Positions 19,088 to 28,088 of a stretch of 64,000 nt of DNA are shown here, piece by piece. A model generated the notes under the pieces. That model was not told where the DNA came from. It did not search any database and saw only the letters and a list, made by a program, of their open reading frames with translations. Within the stretch, counting starts at the first letter, position 1, and every line of letters begins with the position of its first letter. A program made the translations under genes and the position numbers. The stretch comes from Terrimonas pollutisoli. Lineage in GTDB: Bacteria; Bacteroidota; Bacteroidia; Chitinophagales; Chitinophagaceae. The DNA is taken from NCBI RefSeq assembly GCF_029360765.1, contig NZ_JARKNA010000002.1, forward strand, positions 118,803 to 182,802, read 5' to 3'.

Positions 19088-19828
19088 ATGAGTCGCAGGG
19101 CATTCGCTTTATTACTTTTATTGCTGACAGGTTGCAAACCGAAATATTTATTGTTCGATAATAATCCCCCGGGTGTTACACCTAAACTATTTGCCAAAAA
19201 ATTGATTGCAAAAAATAACGAGCATGTTGGGTATTGCGCATTTAGTCCAAATGGTACTGAGTTGTATTATGCCATCACCAATGATGAGTGGGCAACGAGT
19301 AAGATCATAAAGATCGGCGTTAGTGTCCTTGAAAAGAAAGATACACTCTACTTAAAAGACAGGAATTATGAAGGAGAGCCATTCATCACCAGGGATGGAA
19401 AGACCATGTATTTTATGGCCGTGTTACCGCCAAAAGATGGGGAGATCTGGCATGCAGATCAATACAGGGTATATAAAACAGCGAATGGCTGGAGCAGTCA
19501 TGAACGTTTGGATTCAATGATCAACAGTGACGTCAGTGAATGGCATGTTTCAATGACTGATAACAACGTTATGTATTTTACATCAGAAAGAGAAAAAGGT
19601 ACAAATGCCTTACATGGAGATATATACCGAATTGAATTGGTGGGTGACAAATTTATAAACGCAAAAAGCTGCTTTATACCTATTGTAAAGCTATGGTCAC
19701 TGCTGAGCCTGCCAAAATATATTGGGTTAGTGCAAGGATTATTAACAAATACAGATAGGATAAGGGTAAAGAACAGTAGAACAGAGCCTACGATTTATTT
19801 ACTGAAGGCTTTCACGAATAATCAGTGA
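19088..19828 (+). pseudogene. PD40/TolB-like lipoprotein, apparently damaged by internal deletion and frameshift
   Basis: The start at 19088 follows a good Shine-Dalgarno (AAGGAGATGATCTC then ATG). The product begins with a lipoprotein signal (LLLLLTGC) and PD40-type beta-propeller strands (CAFSPNGTELYYA, PFITRDGKTMYFM, NVMYFTSEREKGTNALHGD). After about residue 200 the frame becomes unlike any such protein. In the +1 frame, 19693-19758 encodes AEPAKIYWVSARIINKYR and a stop, which looks like the normal end of this family. The middle repeats between the two parts are missing. The simplest reading is a deletion plus a frameshift, possibly in the A5 run near 19660-19668. If real, the reading frame as written makes a truncated protein with a spurious tail. 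Confidence 0.6.
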
Positions 19829-19894
19829 TGCCGAACCTGAATTAACAGTTCAGCTGAACTAAGTTATTGTCACTAAATTCATTTCAACGCATTT

Positions 19895-22800
19895 TTACCT
19901 AAAATTTCTCGCTTCCGGAAAAACTTTTTCCTGTGCATTTTCTCTCACCTGCGATCTCTTATTCGATTTATTCGATCCTGGCGGAATCAATTTTTCATCC
20001 GGGTGTACCATTGGTAATAAAGGAAGATTTTTATTATCAGAGGGAGTTAGTTGTCGCAACAATTTTGAAAAATCATAACAAGCACTTACAATTACATGGA
20101 TCACCTCTCCTTCCACTTGCAATTTGCCTTCTACCATGATTAATTTTGATTGTAAAATGGGTTTGCGGTATTCTTCAAAAAGATTTTGAAAAATAACAAG
20201 GTTGGCAAATCCTGTTTCATCTTCAATAGTCATAAAACAGATTCCACCTGCTGTGCCGGGCCTTTGCCTTACCAATACAAGACCTGCTACTTTCACCAAT
20301 TGGCCATTCTTTGCACTCATCAAATCTTTTGCAGATAAGATATGCAACTGTTGTAAGGTTGGGCGGACAAAACTTACCGGGTGTGCCTTCAATGAAAGTG
20401 ATGTTGAAGCATAATCATGCACCACATGTTCAGCAATACCCATTTCAGGCAATGCTACATTTTCATCTTTGGCATCTGCTGAAAGCTGGCCGTTAAAAAG
20501 AGCAACGGGCCGGTCCTTTGTCGATACTTCCCATAAAGCTTGTCGCCGGTCTAAACCTATTGAACGGAATGCATCGGCATCGGCTAATCTTTCAAGCGCC
20601 GCTTCCGGTAAATTAATAGCACGCAGTTCATTGATGTTGATATATGGTTTTGTTCGGGCAGTCAGCAATAGATTCATGTCATCTTCCCGCAAACCTTTTA
20701 CCTGCCTGAAACCAAGGCGTAATGCCCAATAGTTTCCAGGTTTTTTTTCAACGCCCCGGCCGGAATTTTCGAGTATATTATCCCATGTTGAATAATTGAT
20801 ATCAACCGGTCGTACTTCAACACCATGTTTTTGGGCATCAATAATAATTTGTGCGGGTTGATAAAAACCCATCGGCATACTATTGAGCAAAGCACAGGCA
20901 AATGCATCAGGGTAATAACATTTGATCCAACTCGACACATATACTAATGAGGCAAAACTGGCGGCATGACTTTCCGGAAAACCATAACTTCCAAAACCTT
21001 CGAGTTGCTTAAACACACGTTGTGCATATTCCAGGGTGTATCCATTTTTCAACATGCCCTTGATTAATTTTTCTTCAAACTTTGTCACTAATCCTTTCGC
21101 TTTAAAAGTGGCCATGCTTCGCCGAAGTTCATCTGCTTCGGCCGGTGTAAAACCTGCCGCAACAATAGCGATCTTCATCGCTTGTTCCTGGAACAATGGA
21201 ACACCTAATGTACGTTTCAGTATTTCTTCCAATTCCTTTGATGGATATTCTACCGGCTCTTCTCCATTGCGGCGTCGCAGGTAAGGATGCACCATATCAC
21301 CTTGTATAGGCCCGGGACGAACAATAGCGACTTCAATAACTAAATCATAAAATGTGCGGGGTTTCAATCTTGGCAACATCGATTGCTGGGCACGGCTTTC
21401 AATTTGAAACACACCGATCGTATCTGCATGACAGATCATTTCATAAACAGCAGGATCATCCTGCGGAATACTAGCCAGTGTGAAATCAAGATTATAATGC
21501 TCTTTCAGTTTATCAAATGCTTTTCGGATACAGGTAAGCATACCGAGTGCCAATATATCTATTTTTAAAAACCCCAATGCATCGATATCATCTTTGTTCC
21601 ATTCAATGCATGTTCTGTCTTCCATGCGTGCATTCATAATAGGACACAGATCAGAAAGCTTACCATTGGTAATAACAAAGCCACCTGTATGCTGACCGAG
21701 TTGCCTTGGAAAACCCATAAGCTCCCTGGTCAATTGTAATACTTTGCGCAGGTGTTTATCGCCGGGATTCAATCCTTGTTCGGTAAACCGTTTTTGTTCA
21801 AACGCTTCTTCAGGAAATTCACCGAGTGAACCAACTGAATTGGAAAGCCGGTTGATCGTATCAACTGAAAGCCCCATTGCTTTGGCAACATCCCTGATCG
21901 CTCCTTTCTGATGTTGCTGTGTAACCGTAGCTATGATAGCTGCGCGGTCGCGGCCATATTTTTGAAAAACATATTGTATTACTTCTTCACGCCGCTCATG
22001 TTCAAAGTCTACATCAATATCAGGTGGTTCATTGCGTGCGGCAGAGATAAAGCGTTCAAACAATAAATCAAATTTGGTAGGATTAACTGATGTAATGCCG
22101 AGGCAAAAACAAACTGTGGAATTAGCAGCCGATCCACGTCCCTGGCAAAGAATACCTTGCTGCCTGGCAAAACGAACCACATCATATACAGTAAGAAAAT
22201 ATGGCGCATAATTCATTTGTTCGATAAAAGCGAGTTCGTAATTGATGTTATCAATTATTTTTTGAGACACATCTTCACCAAACAACTCCTGTGCACCCTG
22301 GTACGCTAAAAAAGTAAGTTCCTCCTGTGGCGTTCGTCCTTCAGTTGTGATCTCTACCGGGTATTCATATTTTAATTCATTCAATGAAAAGGTACAGGCT
22401 TCTGCAATTTCCTGTGTGCGACGGATAGCATCAGGATATTGCCTGAACAAACGCGACATTTCCTGGATGGATTTCAAATGCCTTTCCGCATTGGGCAATA
22501 AGCGGAACCCTGCAGTATAGATTGTACATTTTTCACGGATACAGGTAACGATATCCTGCAATTGCCGGCGTGAAGGATGATGATAATGCACGTCGTTGGT
22601 GGCTACCATCGGTATTTGCAAACGGTTGGATAATTGTGCAAGCCTAAATAATTGTTTACTGTCATCTCCATTATACCGCCGTGATGCCGCGATATACAAA
22701 TCAGTTCCAAAAACGTCATGATATTCTTTCAATGCGTTTTCAAACGATGGATCAAACTCAAACAGGTTGTTTAATACATCAGGAGGAAGTACGATAAATT

Positions 22801-23155
22801 TTATTCCTTTTGCATACTGGTATACATCTGCTTTGTATAAATGACATTCACCTTTTTCCGCACGCATATTACCGGTGGTGAGTAAAGAGGTTAATTGGGA
22901 ATATGCATTTTTATCAGTAGGATAAGCCAGCAGGCTGGGGCCATCCAGCAAATCGAGACGGCAGCCAACGATACTTCTTATACCCTTTTTTTTAGCGGCA
23001 ACATGTGCCCTTACCATCCCGGCTAATGTATTACGATCAGTGATGGCTATTTCCTTATATCCAAAAGCTATGGCCTGTTCCACCAATTCTTCAGGATGAG
23101 AAGCGCCGCGCAAAAAACTGAAATTCGTTGTTACCTGTAATTCTGTATAACTCAT
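19895..23155 (-). CDS. dnaE2: Error-prone DNA polymerase DnaE2 (ImuC)
   Basis: A 1086-residue C-family polymerase. The N-terminal PHP domain begins YTELQVTTNFSFLRGASHPE. The polymerase active-site region PDIDVDFEHERREE (about 377-390) carries the catalytic Asp residues, and QGRGSAANS precedes it. An OB-fold (VKVAGLVLVRQRPGTAGG) is near residue 955. Length and the early OB-fold match DnaE2 rather than replicative DnaE. It is the last gene of the imuA-imuB-dnaE2 cassette, which performs translesion synthesis and mutagenesis after DNA damage in bacteria lacking PolV. The 3' neighbour is convergent. Confidence 0.95.
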   Translation of the reverse strand: MSYTELQVTTNFSFLRGASHPEELVEQAIAFGYKEIAITDRNTLAGMVRAHVAAKKKGIRSIVGCRLDLLDGPSLLAYPTDKNAYSQLTSLLTTGNMRAEKGECHLYKADVYQYAKGIKFIVLPPDVLNNLFEFDPSFENALKEYHDVFGTDLYIAASRRYNGDDSKQLFRLAQLSNRLQIPMVATNDVHYHHPSRRQLQDIVTCIREKCTIYTAGFRLLPNAERHLKSIQEMSRLFRQYPDAIRRTQEIAEACTFSLNELKYEYPVEITTEGRTPQEELTFLAYQGAQELFGEDVSQKIIDNINYELAFIEQMNYAPYFLTVYDVVRFARQQGILCQGRGSAANSTVCFCLGITSVNPTKFDLLFERFISAARNEPPDIDVDFEHERREEVIQYVFQKYGRDRAAIIATVTQQHQKGAIRDVAKAMGLSVDTINRLSNSVGSLGEFPEEAFEQKRFTEQGLNPGDKHLRKVLQLTRELMGFPRQLGQHTGGFVITNGKLSDLCPIMNARMEDRTCIEWNKDDIDALGFLKIDILALGMLTCIRKAFDKLKEHYNLDFTLASIPQDDPAVYEMICHADTIGVFQIESRAQQSMLPRLKPRTFYDLVIEVAIVRPGPIQGDMVHPYLRRRNGEEPVEYPSKELEEILKRTLGVPLFQEQAMKIAIVAAGFTPAEADELRRSMATFKAKGLVTKFEEKLIKGMLKNGYTLEYAQRVFKQLEGFGSYGFPESHAASFASLVYVSSWIKCYYPDAFACALLNSMPMGFYQPAQIIIDAQKHGVEVRPVDINYSTWDNILENSGRGVEKKPGNYWALRLGFRQVKGLREDDMNLLLTARTKPYININELRAINLPEAALERLADADAFRSIGLDRRQALWEVSTKDRPVALFNGQLSADAKDENVALPEMGIAEHVVHDYASTSLSLKAHPVSFVRPTLQQLHILSAKDLMSAKNGQLVKVAGLVLVRQRPGTAGGICFMTIEDETGFANLVIFQNLFEEYRKPILQSKLIMVEGKLQVEGEVIHVIVSACYDFSKLLRQLTPSDNKNLPLLPMVHPDEKLIPPGSNKSNKRSQVRENAQEKVFPEARNFR

Positions 23156-23179
23156 ACATTACAATTTATCCGGCTTGTT

Positions 23180-23222
23180 CTGAGCTTGTCACCCTGAGTC
23201 TATCGAAGGGCGACAAGCTCAG
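23180..23222. repeat. Palindromic intergenic repeat
   Basis: Perfect 11-bp arms CTGAGCTTGTC (23180-23190) and GACAAGCTCAG (23212-23222) lie in the 83-bp gap between imuB and dnaE2, with CTATCGAAGG inside the loop. A related half (CCTGAACTTGTCGAAGG) occurs at 39750-39766. It looks like a small dispersed palindromic element; it could fold in the imu mRNA. Confidence 0.55.
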
Positions 23223-23238
23223 GATGACAAACCAGGAA

Positions 23239-24741
23239 TCACGCAAAAAATCCATGCATGAACCATTGATAGGTTTTCTCCGCAGAATAATGTCCTGACC
23301 GGAACAGCCAATACCGGCGGCCTTCTTCATCTTCTACCGAGTAATAGTCTCTATGTTGCCCTTCCTGTATCCACCATTCCTGTTCGATACGTTCAGGCCC
23401 ATCTGATTTAATAACCTTATGTAGTTTTCCTTTGTACCGAAAGTTCATCGGCGGATAATCAGGTATAGGGGCTGTAACATCAATGGCTTCAGGTTTTGTC
23501 AATAATTGTATAGGACGTGGCCTGTCTGTTTTCCAGGGAATAATTGGTTTTTCATCAAGTGATGAAGCCAGCTTAATGGATCGTTCGGGCCAGTAATGTT
23601 CATCCGGTATATAACGATGAATACGATTGGTGCCGATTTTTCCGGCCAAACGATCCAACAGTTCCGATAAAGTAAGGTTGTCCAAACCACCAATGTGTTG
23701 CCACAATTTTTCCTGCACTGCGAAATGATCTTCTACTTTCGGTGCTTCCAATACAAATAATTCAATACCTAAATCAGGTTCAATGGTGCATAGCTTATCT
23801 TCAAATAGTTTGAAAAGATGATTAACGCTGTGAGAAGGACGAATGGTCCCAATACTTACCTGTTCCATTTTTCCATCTACACGATAAGCTTTGAAATGAG
23901 CAAGGCGAAGCCCTTTTTGTTCTGTAATAAGACGATGACATAGCGTTTCTAATAAACGCCGCAAGGCTATTTCAATTCCTGTTGCTGTAACAATGGGTTC
24001 CAGGCAAGGCAACCGTTCCTGGTAAAGCTCTATCGGTTGTACCGGTTGTAGTATTTCTTCTTCATAACCCAATGCCTGGTTTAATCGTATAATAAAAGGA
24101 TTACCGAATCTTCTCCGGATAGCGGAACGTGGCATATGGATAAAATCTTTGATTTGCCTGAGTCCGAGTTTTTCTAATCGTTCTATGGCATCCATTTCTA
24201 ATCGAAGCGCCGCTGGTGGTAAAGGAAGCAATGCATGGATCTGGCCACTGTTTTTAATCACTGATGATTCTTTTCCGAATCGTGCTACGGCCCATGCAGC
24301 GCCGATTGTATCCGCCATTGCAGCTCTTACTGTATACCCGCGATCTTGTAAGCGATTAATAATAGTTGCCAGGTACAATTCATCACCACCCCAGAGATGA
24401 GAACAGCCGCTCACATCCAATAACAATCCATCCGGAGGATCAATAGCTACGCAAGGAGAAAAGCGGATACACCATTCAGCCAAACGATGTAATAATTTAT
24501 CAGCAAGACCCGGTCGATCATCGGCTACCTGCAAGGATGGAATGATCACTCTTGCATCAGCTACTGCCATACCTTTTAGTACTTCCTGTGTTTCAGCTAT
24601 TGCATTTGTTGCCGTGATGATTATTTTTCCATGCGAAGGAGCACTCAATACAAAAGGTAAATGACAGAGCCCGGGTTGGCGGAGGGTAAACCAATCGGTC
24701 GTTAAATAACGGAACCAGATAGAAACAAAACGCTTTGCCAT
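23239..24741 (-). CDS. imuB: ImuB, Y-family polymerase-like mutasome protein
   Basis: A 500-residue Y-family (UmuC/DinB-like) protein. The N-terminus (FVSIWFRYLTTDWF) and the palm segment DPPDGLLLDVSGCSHLWGG correspond to the DinB fold but lack the acidic pair needed for catalysis, as is typical of ImuB. The middle has the HhH/little-finger region (LEKLGLRQIKDFIHMPRSA). The C-terminal tail (about 430-500, WWIQEGQHRDYYSVEDEEGRRYWLFR) is characteristic of ImuB. It serves as the adaptor linking DnaE2 to the clamp and ImuA. Its start is adjacent to the imuA stop, so translation is probably coupled. Confidence 0.93.
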   Translation of the reverse strand: MAKRFVSIWFRYLTTDWFTLRQPGLCHLPFVLSAPSHGKIIITATNAIAETQEVLKGMAVADARVIIPSLQVADDRPGLADKLLHRLAEWCIRFSPCVAIDPPDGLLLDVSGCSHLWGGDELYLATIINRLQDRGYTVRAAMADTIGAAWAVARFGKESSVIKNSGQIHALLPLPPAALRLEMDAIERLEKLGLRQIKDFIHMPRSAIRRRFGNPFIIRLNQALGYEEEILQPVQPIELYQERLPCLEPIVTATGIEIALRRLLETLCHRLITEQKGLRLAHFKAYRVDGKMEQVSIGTIRPSHSVNHLFKLFEDKLCTIEPDLGIELFVLEAPKVEDHFAVQEKLWQHIGGLDNLTLSELLDRLAGKIGTNRIHRYIPDEHYWPERSIKLASSLDEKPIIPWKTDRPRPIQLLTKPEAIDVTAPIPDYPPMNFRYKGKLHKVIKSDGPERIEQEWWIQEGQHRDYYSVEDEEGRRYWLFRSGHYSAEKTYQWFMHGFFA

Positions 24742-24742
24742 A

Positions 24743-25459
24743 TCATCCCACTTTCTTTTGCCGCTGCTGTATCAGGGAAGCAATATCGAAAACAGGCCGG
24801 AACTTTCTATTCACCCATTCCACCTGCCAGCTTCCCGGCTTACCATTACGCACTTTTAATAATTGGATGTTCCACCTGGGAAAACCTATACCAGGCATAT
24901 CATCATTTAATTCACCGGGCAACGAAGCAATATTCCATCTTGTTACGCAAGCCGTAGTATTGTTGGCTTTTGCACGAAGGATAAAACCAGTGACCCTGCT
25001 TTGTTCTACCGCTAATTGTAATCTTCGTGAAGCGGTAAAACTTAATTCTTTTATTTCACCCACCACTGCAGCAAGCCCATTACACTTTAATGCTTCTTCC
25101 ATCGCCCAAAGCAGATCTCTTTCTTTTTGCAGATCAATGAAAATTATTTTGTCAGGTGAAATGCCAAACGAGTGTAATGCCGGTGGGAACAATGTTCGAT
25201 AGGAACTAATCCATAGACAGGTACTACCGTTTTGCATCAACGCGGATAAAATGCCGGCAACAAAGCCACCGGTAGCAGCAATATCTTCTGCTATAAATTC
25301 ATGAATAGCGCCTAAAGGAAATTCGCCATTAGGAAAAGCATAGTTAATGGGCCCAAGACCTGTATCAATAGTATGATCATCAGCTACACGTTTTAGCCCC
25401 TGTAAAGGAAGAAGATCCTTTTGTAGTTTGGCAATAATATCTGCTTTTGAGGCGGGCAT
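24743..25459 (-). CDS. imuA: ImuA, RecA-like mutasome accessory protein
   Basis: A 238-residue protein of the ImuA/SulA-RecA-like family. It has a RecA-fold core (GAIHEFIAEDIAATGGFVAGILSAL, LWISSYRTLFPPAL, IIFIDLQKERDLLWAMEEAL). It is the first gene of the cassette and is followed at once by imuB and dnaE2, the standard order. ImuA is thought to assist mutasome assembly. The promoter region carries an elaborate palindrome (25487-25516), fitting damage-inducible repression. Confidence 0.88.
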   Translation of the reverse strand: MPASKADIIAKLQKDLLPLQGLKRVADDHTIDTGLGPINYAFPNGEFPLGAIHEFIAEDIAATGGFVAGILSALMQNGSTCLWISSYRTLFPPALHSFGISPDKIIFIDLQKERDLLWAMEEALKCNGLAAVVGEIKELSFTASRRLQLAVEQSRVTGFILRAKANNTTACVTRWNIASLPGELNDDMPGIGFPRWNIQLLKVRNGKPGSWQVEWVNRKFRPVFDIASLIQQRQKKVG

Positions 25460-25486
25460 GGGCGGACAAAAAATTAGGTGTAAATG

Positions 25487-25516
25487 TTTAGCAAATTTAC
25501 TAAATATTTTAGTAAA
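25487..25516 (-). promoter_or_regulatory. imuA promoter covered by overlapping palindromes (candidate operator)
   Basis: Reading toward imuA, TAAATTTG (plus-strand 25492-25499) fits the Bacteroidota -7 box TAnnTTTG and would start a roughly 25-base leader. It is overlapped by two palindromes: TTTAGCAAATTTACTAAA (25487-25504) and a pair of arms TTTACTAAA/TTTAGTAAA with a 3-base centre (25496-25516). Three half-sites of the form TTTAG[CT]A are thus stacked on the promoter. This is what a repressor site for a damage-inducible operon would look like; the repressor is not in the window. Confidence 0.6.
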
Positions 25517-25800
25517 TTATAGGAAATTTTTCTATCCTTCGACGGAAGGAACAATCTCGCGGAAAGAGTACAGGATTTTCAGAAGCCAGGATTTTTTGGT
25601 TAGTTCCTGTTTATTGCATTTACTTCGCCATCAAGAAATTGTTGATAAAGTGAGATCGGGTTCAAATCCTTAGTCCCGCTGGTAAATTGCACAAATGATT
25701 TTTGATGTACGCTTTTGACTGATACCAGCTTGGGAATTTTTTTAATTTTTTTGCACCATTCTATGCCCTCTCTCAATTCTACCATTCAAACACTTCTACT
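25517..25800. other. Non-coding gap with a possible tRNA 3'-end and GIY-YIG gene remnant
   Basis: No convincing gene. The plus strand contains GGGTTCAAATCC (25659-25670), a good TpsiC-loop sequence, followed by TTAGTCCCGCT, but the T-stem pairs poorly and no anticodon arm is visible. The minus strand at 25600-25785 encodes a short frame with FTSGTKDLNP, the kind of tail seen where small GIY-YIG nuclease genes run into tRNA sequence. This suggests decayed debris of a tRNA-associated insertion. Confidence 0.25.
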
Positions 25801-26355
25801 TTGAGCCGACAGAAAATAATACCAACTACTTTGCCTGTGAACTCGATTTTGAGAAAGGGAAACAGAAAATACGATTATGTAGATAGTTTTCAGGGAAGCT
25901 TTATTGACGAAAACAATAGTGTGACTTCACAGCAAATTGGAAAAGCGTTTTTTAAAAGTGCACCTGGCTGGGTCGAAAAGTTGTTTATGGTAAGGAACAA
26001 AATTGTCGGCGTTTTTGGACTCAAAACTCCTGGCATTACAGCCAACAAACAACAACTACTCGACAATTTCAAATGCGAGCCGAATGAACAGCTGGGCCTT
26101 TTTAAAGTGTTTGACAGAACTCAAAACGAAGTAATATTGGGAGAAGATGATAAGCATTTAAACTTTCGTGTTTCGCTATTTAAAATTGACAGTACAGAAA
26201 GTCCAATGGCGAAAAGTTTAATTATCTCAACAACTGTAGAGTTTAAAAATTGGCTGGGCAAACTTTACTTTGTGCCCGTAAGGCCGTTTCATAAACTTAT
26301 TGTACCTGCGATGTTAAAAAGAATAATTAAACAAATTGAAGAGCAACGCCAATGA
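25801..26355 (+). CDS. DUF2867-family protein
   Basis: A 184-residue cytoplasmic protein with no signal peptide. It resembles DUF2867 proteins: an N-terminal YDYVDSFQGSF, a middle KVFDRTQNEVILGEDDKHLNFRVSLF and a C-terminal FVPVRPFHKLIVPAMLKRI. The function of this family is not established; its fold is thought to be related to lipid- or ligand-binding START-like proteins. Translation probably begins at a TTG at 25801, because the first in-frame ATG is far inside the conserved region. Its stop overlaps the start of the methyltransferase gene, so the two are co-translated. Confidence 0.75.
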   Translation: MSRQKIIPTTLPVNSILRKGNRKYDYVDSFQGSFIDENNSVTSQQIGKAFFKSAPGWVEKLFMVRNKIVGVFGLKTPGITANKQQLLDNFKCEPNEQLGLFKVFDRTQNEVILGEDDKHLNFRVSLFKIDSTESPMAKSLIISTTVEFKNWLGKLYFVPVRPFHKLIVPAMLKRIIKQIEEQRQ

Positions 26356-26930
26356 CAGCGGATATCAATCAACCCTTACCGGTCTCTTATGCCGGGATAC
26401 AGGCGGCGACCAGGCAATCTAATTTCACGATGGCATCCGATACAGCAACCTGTTCCTTGTTGCGGACACTGGCTGCTTCCAAACCAGCGGGAAGGTTCCT
26501 GGAGCTGGGGACGGGCACAGGTCTTTCCACATCATGGATATTGGATGGAATGGATAACAATTCATCGTTGATATCAATAGATAATGATCCGGGATTTCTT
26601 GGAATTGCCCGGGAGTTTCTTGGCCAGGACCCAAGAGTCAATCTACTACTGATCGATTGCGGAGAATGGCTTGCCGGTAACGGGCATCAGAAGTTCGATT
26701 ATATTTTCGCCGATACATGGCATGGAAAATACTTACTGTTGGATGACGTGTTATCTATGTTGAATAAAGGAGGACTTTACATAATTGACGATATGTTACC
26801 CCAACCTAACTGGCCCGAAGGACATACAGAAAAGGCTGACAGTCTTGTGAGCTATCTCGAATCAAGGAACGACTTATTCCTGGTAAAGCAATCCTGGGCG
26901 ACAGGAATTATTATTGTTGTAAAAAAATAA
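26352..26930 (+). CDS. Class I SAM-dependent methyltransferase (O-methyltransferase-like)
   Basis: A 192-residue Rossmann-fold methyltransferase. The glycine-rich motif I FLELGTGTGLSTSWIL is near residues 39-54, the acidic residue after strand 2 is in LISIDNDP, and YIFADTWHGKYLLLDDVLSML plus GGLYIIDDMLPQPNW match the O-methyltransferase family (catechol/caffeoyl type). The substrate is unknown. It overlaps the DUF2867 stop by four bases (ATGA) and is followed by a strong terminator, so these two genes form a small operon. Confidence 0.82.
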   Translation: MTADINQPLPVSYAGIQAATRQSNFTMASDTATCSLLRTLAASKPAGRFLELGTGTGLSTSWILDGMDNNSSLISIDNDPGFLGIAREFLGQDPRVNLLLIDCGEWLAGNGHQKFDYIFADTWHGKYLLLDDVLSMLNKGGLYIIDDMLPQPNWPEGHTEKADSLVSYLESRNDLFLVKQSWATGIIIVVKK

Positions 26931-26958
26931 TCGCATTGAGTGTAAAAATGTGCTAAAG

Positions 26959-26984
26959 AAAAAAGCGGCTTAGGCCGCTTTTTT
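26959..26984 (+). terminator. Rho-independent terminator after the methyltransferase gene
   Basis: Arms AAAAAAGCGGC and GCCGCTTTTTT enclose a TTAG loop. The GC-rich stem followed by a T run is a textbook terminator, 29 bases after the methyltransferase stop. Confidence 0.85.
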
Positions 26985-27473
26985 GGATCAGATGGTGACT
27001 GAAAAAACATTGTGATCATTCATTCATTTAAAAAGGCTTCATGCTTTTCGGTAGGGTACGGATTAAAAACCTTTCAAAGGATTGGGTGTTTTCAAGTGAT
27101 ACGGATTAAAGCTTTGCTTGCGGGTACAAAGAAACGATCCCGGGAGAGCTAAAAAAATAGAACAATATGCCAAAAGCTTGTAGAATTATGTTTACGGAAA
27201 CATACTGAGTACTTGTACTCTTTCAATTGTTTCCGCGATCTCAAGCATGGATAGTGTTCAATTTCTTCATTTTGTTGATGCGGATATACCAACTATCTCC
27301 CAAGAATTTTACTTGATTTTTTCAGATACTCTTAGTTGCTTTTGTAGTAGTTTGAAATCTGTTTTTAGCTCGGAGGCGATAAGGGATACTCATAAAACAT
27401 TTCGTCGAAAATTTTGCGGAGATAATGTATGGAAGGGGAAGATCTACTTATTGCTCTTCAAATCATATAATGG
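26985..27473. other. Long intergenic gap without a supported gene
   Basis: Nearly 490 bases with no recognised gene. A 76-codon frame at 27247-27477 has no family resemblance and abnormal composition. The segment 27043-27170 is a diverged copy of 29074-29183. Confidence 0.5.
27043..27170. repeat. Diverged direct repeat, copy A
   Basis: Shares GTAGGGTACG, AAAAACCTT, AGGATTGG, GATTA, TTTTGCTT or GCTTTGCTT, and AATAGAAC, in the same order, with copy B at 29074-29183. The two copies bracket the SDR-TetR operon. Identity of the element is unknown. Confidence 0.5.
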
Positions 27474-28055
27474 CTAATCCAAAACGGATAAAGCTATTTT
27501 GGCAATGTCCTCCAGGACTTCTTTATCTGGTCTTGTTTGTCCGATTATTGTAAGGCCATTAAAACTGCTAAATAAATTTCTGGCCAATGCCCGTGCCTTG
27601 AACGTTTTCTTAATATCACCAGCATCCTGTCCTTCTTTAACCAGGGTATAAAATAATTCCTCCATGGCTTCAAAGTTGGCATTGACGATCTTATTCATTG
27701 CATTGTCAATGTTGCCAAGCTCCGTGGTGGTATTCACCATAAAGCAACCTTTACGCTGCCGGTCCTCCAGCAGTTGTTTAATGCTATTCTGAAATATCCA
27801 GCCAATTTTTTTGCGGGCGGAGAGATTGGGTGGTATACTATTTACAATTAGTTGTTTCTGCTGTTGCTGGTATTGTTGTAATGCTCTTAGATATAGTCCG
27901 TGTTTGTCGCCGAAGGAGTCATAAATACTGGACCGGCTAAGTCCTGTTGCCTTCACCAGTTCATCCATTGAAGTGCCATTGTATCCTTTTTTCCAGAATA
28001 CATTTCTCGCTTTTTCCAATACGATCACTTCATCAAATTGTTTGGTCTTTGGCAT
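27474..28055 (-). CDS. TetR/AcrR family repressor
   Basis: A 193-residue TetR-type regulator. The N-terminal helix-turn-helix (about 10-55: VLEKARNVFWKKGYNGTSMDELVKATGLSRSSIYDSFGDKHGLYLRAL) is followed by an all-helical ligand domain. The gene lies 33 bases downstream of the SDR gene on the same strand, so it is probably co-transcribed and autoregulated through the two palindromes at 28867-28916. The inducer is unknown; a small electrophile or carbonyl compound would fit an SDR partner. Confidence 0.9.
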   Translation of the reverse strand: MPKTKQFDEVIVLEKARNVFWKKGYNGTSMDELVKATGLSRSSIYDSFGDKHGLYLRALQQYQQQQKQLIVNSIPPNLSARKKIGWIFQNSIKQLLEDRQRKGCFMVNTTTELGNIDNAMNKIVNANFEAMEELFYTLVKEGQDAGDIKKTFKARALARNLFSSFNGLTIIGQTRPDKEVLEDIAKIALSVLD

Positions 28056-28088
28056 CAGGACTTATTTTACCCGGCGCTAAGATAAAGC

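Noticed and set aside
25487..25516. Idea that the imuA palindromes and the TGTTTAG[CT]A sites of the phosphonate locus are one regulon
   Set aside because: The similarity is mostly short AT-rich half-sites; spacing and symmetry differ, and a mutasome sharing control with phosphonate use is unlikely.
27247..27477. A 76-codon frame after the methyltransferase terminator
   Set aside because: No recognisable family, odd composition (Cys, Phe and Ser rich) and no ribosome site; treated as chance.
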